Assembly (NCBI GenBank): GCA_030607875.1
Contig: JAUWJD010000032.1
Coordinates: forward strand, 1 to 44,520
Length of the DNA: 44,520 bases
DNA from: Chloroflexota bacterium
GTDB taxonomy: Bacteria; Chloroflexota; Anaerolineae; UBA2200
Direction of reading: 5' to 3'
The position numbers and the translations under genes were made by a program. This document shows positions 42,791 through 44,520 of this stretch, piece after piece; position 1 is the first letter of the stretch; each line of letters begins with the position of its first letter. Under the pieces are notes generated by a model. It made no database searches and was not told the origin of the DNA. It saw nothing but the letters and a program-made list of their open reading frames with translations.

Positions 42791-44520
42791 ATGTGTCGCA
42801 GAGTTGCTGTCTGGACTCGTTTGATTCTGGCATTCGTGGCCATCGTCGCTGTGTTGCTCGCCGTAGTGCTTGCTGGCCAGTCCGGGTCGCAGAGCCAGGC
42901 GCAGGGCACGATCCAGACCATCATACTCAGGCGGGGTGAAAACGGTTACACAGGCTGTGAAGATACCTACATTTCCCAGTACCCGCCCGAGGCCAACTAC
43001 TGTGGTGTAGAGACCCTCAAGGTCGGGTACTGGCAACAGTTTGCGGGGCTGATACGCTTCGACCTGGGCTCCATTCCCGCCCATGATGTGGTAACGGAAG
43101 CCAAGCTACAGCTCTACGCCACCACTTGGAGCGGCAGAGACATCACCATCGGTGCTTACTACGTCGTACGCGACGTGAACATGTGCGAGGCCACGTGGAC
43201 GCAAGCCCAAGCTGACAACGCGTGGGAATCGCCCGGTGCCAACGACACGTTGACCGATCGCCGCCCTGTGCCCGAAAGCACCGTTACCACCAGCAGCATC
43301 AGGAAATGGTACGAACTCGACCTCACTGAGATCGTGCAAGGCTGGGTCAATCGCAGCCTGCAGAACAACGGCGTGCTGTTGCTGGCAGAGAGGTCTGTCG
43401 CCGCTTTCAGCTTTGCCAGTTCCAACAACTATCCCATTCACGAACGCCCGGCCCTGCTTATCAACTATTATACGGATGCCCCGCCTCCCAGTGCCACCCC
43501 TCCACCCGAGGGTGAAGTGGTCTACATTCTGCAACAAGGAGTCGATGGCTACACAGGTTGCAACGACACGCGCATCTCGGAGGCAATGCCTGAGCAGAAT
43601 TTCGCTCAGGGGGAACTCATTTTGGGCGAGAGGGGCAAAATAGGCTCACTCATACGATTCGACCTGTCCCCTGTCCCCTCCTATGCCAAGGTACTGGAAG
43701 CCACATTGGGCCTGCATGTATCCAACGCCGATCGGCATCCCAGTGAATCGGCTATCATTGGTGCCTACACGGTGAGACGTAGATGGGAAGAAACGGAGGC
43801 GACCTGGCTCAAAGCTCGCAACGTTGACTACTGGGGCCTGCCAGGATGTGATGACACCACTACCGACCGCTCGTCGCAGCCGATGTCCAGCCAAGCCATG
43901 TACGACCTCGGTTGGTACCAGTGGGATGTGACAAGCGCAGTGCAGAACTGGCTGAGGAATGCCGCTTCCAACAACGGGATTTTGCTCAAGCAAACAAACC
44001 CAGAGGTTGGAGGTGAATATGACATACGGCAATCCGAGTACCCAGGAGCAGAGCTGCGACCGTATCTGATCGTCAGATGCGTGCTGGTGACTCCGACGCC
44101 AACGAACACCTTGACACCTACGCCAACGAATACGCCGACAAGGACACCTACCCCGACGCCGACATGTACGCCCACGCCCACGCCAGCCATGGCCTATTTG
44201 CCCAAGGTGTTGAAAAACTATCCCCTGAGATGTGTAGAGTGGGAGCACTCCTTCAGAGAAGAGTTCGAGAACCCAGCGTTGGCAGGATGGTCCGTAAGCC
44301 TGGCCGGCGGCCAGCAGCAGGTGAGCGACAGCGTCCTCCGCGTGTGGACGCAGCCATCCATCGACCGCTTCCCTATGATATGGCGCAACGACGTCTTCGC
44401 AGGTGCTGGTGACGACTTCCTCTTCGAAGCACGCTTCCGGCACTCGGACTTTACTGCCTACGGCACAACCATCGCCCTCAACTCGGCCAGCTTTGATGGC
44501 AACCGCATCTCTGCAGGACA
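42791..44520 (+). CDS. Secreted surface protein with two DNRLRE domains, cut by the window edge
   Basis: An open frame of 576 codons that runs off the right edge. AAGGAGGG lies 5 nt before the ATG. A signal peptide (core LILAFVAIVAVLLAVVLAG) precedes a first DNRLRE domain, about residues 45-235 (IRFDLGSIPAHDVVTEAKLQLYA, WVNRSLQNNGVLLLAER). A second domain covers about 245-425 (IRFDLSPVPSYAKVLEATLGLHV, VQNWLRNAASNNGILL). A long Thr/Pro linker (near 430-460) leads to AYLPKVLKNYP, the Tyr-Leu-Pro motif that elsewhere ends proteins. Here a further domain follows (WEHSFREEFENPALAGWSVS), resembling a concanavalin-like lectin. The DNRLRE part is close to that of the 885-residue protein at 31354. Confidence 0.8.
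   Translation, partial: MCRRVAVWTRLILAFVAIVAVLLAVVLAGQSGSQSQAQGTIQTIILRRGENGYTGCEDTYISQYPPEANYCGVETLKVGYWQQFAGLIRFDLGSIPAHDVVTEAKLQLYATTWSGRDITIGAYYVVRDVNMCEATWTQAQADNAWESPGANDTLTDRRPVPESTVTTSSIRKWYELDLTEIVQGWVNRSLQNNGVLLLAERSVAAFSFASSNNYPIHERPALLINYYTDAPPPSATPPPEGEVVYILQQGVDGYTGCNDTRISEAMPEQNFAQGELILGERGKIGSLIRFDLSPVPSYAKVLEATLGLHVSNADRHPSESAIIGAYTVRRRWEETEATWLKARNVDYWGLPGCDDTTTDRSSQPMSSQAMYDLGWYQWDVTSAVQNWLRNAASNNGILLKQTNPEVGGEYDIRQSEYPGAELRPYLIVRCVLVTPTPTNTLTPTPTNTPTRTPTPTPTCTPTPTPAMAYLPKVLKNYPLRCVEWEHSFREEFENPALAGWSVSLAGGQQQVSDSVLRVWTQPSIDRFPMIWRNDVFAGAGDDFLFEARFRHSDFTAYGTTIALNSASFDGNRISAG

Noticed and set aside
1..44520. tRNA genes, rRNA genes or CRISPR arrays
   Set aside because: I looked for the TTCGANNC loop with acceptor pairing and for regularly spaced repeats and found none; the few GTTCGAA matches are inside genes.

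Overview
The window is about 44.5 kb of GC-rich bacterial chromosome. It most resembles an uncultured Chloroflexota (Anaerolineae-type) genome. That placement is inference from style, not from a marker gene: large secreted proteins with Pro/Thr linkers and a Tyr-Leu-Pro motif, DNRLRE and FG-GAP modules, and many AlkP-like and DUF362 proteins. I see no rRNA, tRNA, CRISPR array or complete insertion sequence. The left edge holds the end of an unidentified, perhaps transposase-like, gene. The right edge cuts a large secreted protein.

Layout. (1) 174-6943, minus strand. A divergent TGT-family tRNA base-exchange enzyme overlaps an ArmA/Rmt-type 16S rRNA m7G1405 methyltransferase. After them come a short GH3-like adenylating enzyme, a secreted propeller protein, a PatB/MalY C-S lyase with its own promoter, and a SanA/YdcF-like membrane protein. 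(2) 7193-9263, plus strand, divergent from that block: an MFS transporter and an ATC-hydrolase-family protein. (3) 9399-14911: an FG-GAP surface protein (minus), a 1-kb non-coding stretch with foldable elements, a LysM exported protein and a Tat-exported DUF362 protein. (4) 15371-31100, all plus strand: a glycan assembly cluster with an SDR epimerase, two GT4s, two radical SAM enzymes, a left-handed beta-helix acyltransferase, a Wzx-like flippase, an AlkP-superfamily protein, a methyltransferase, an ATP sulfurylase fused to a second AlkP domain, APS kinase and a membrane GT2. Several genes share 4-nt ATGA or GTGA overlaps, so much of it is probably translationally coupled. ATP sulfurylase plus APS kinase would make PAPS, which suggests (inference) that the glycan or a carrier is sulfated. 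No sulfotransferase is recognisable here. (5) 31354-36052: a very large secreted protein, then Fpg/MutM and a P1 (DmpA) peptidase on the minus strand. (6) 36130-44520: a decayed degV, an M20 amidohydrolase, a nitroreductase, a c-di-AMP (ydaO-type) riboswitch with promoter and terminator ahead of a decayed nucleotidyltransferase gene, a methyltransferase with an apparently leaderless promoter, an EamA transporter, a two-helix membrane protein, and the start of a two-DNRLRE surface protein.

Most notable: the ATP sulfurylase-AlkP fusion next to APS kinase in a glycan locus; the 16S rRNA methyltransferase homologue co-transcribed with a TGT-like enzyme; and the c-di-AMP riboswitch stranded in front of a broken gene. 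The gaps between genes also carry several families of degenerate short-word repeats and strong hairpins.
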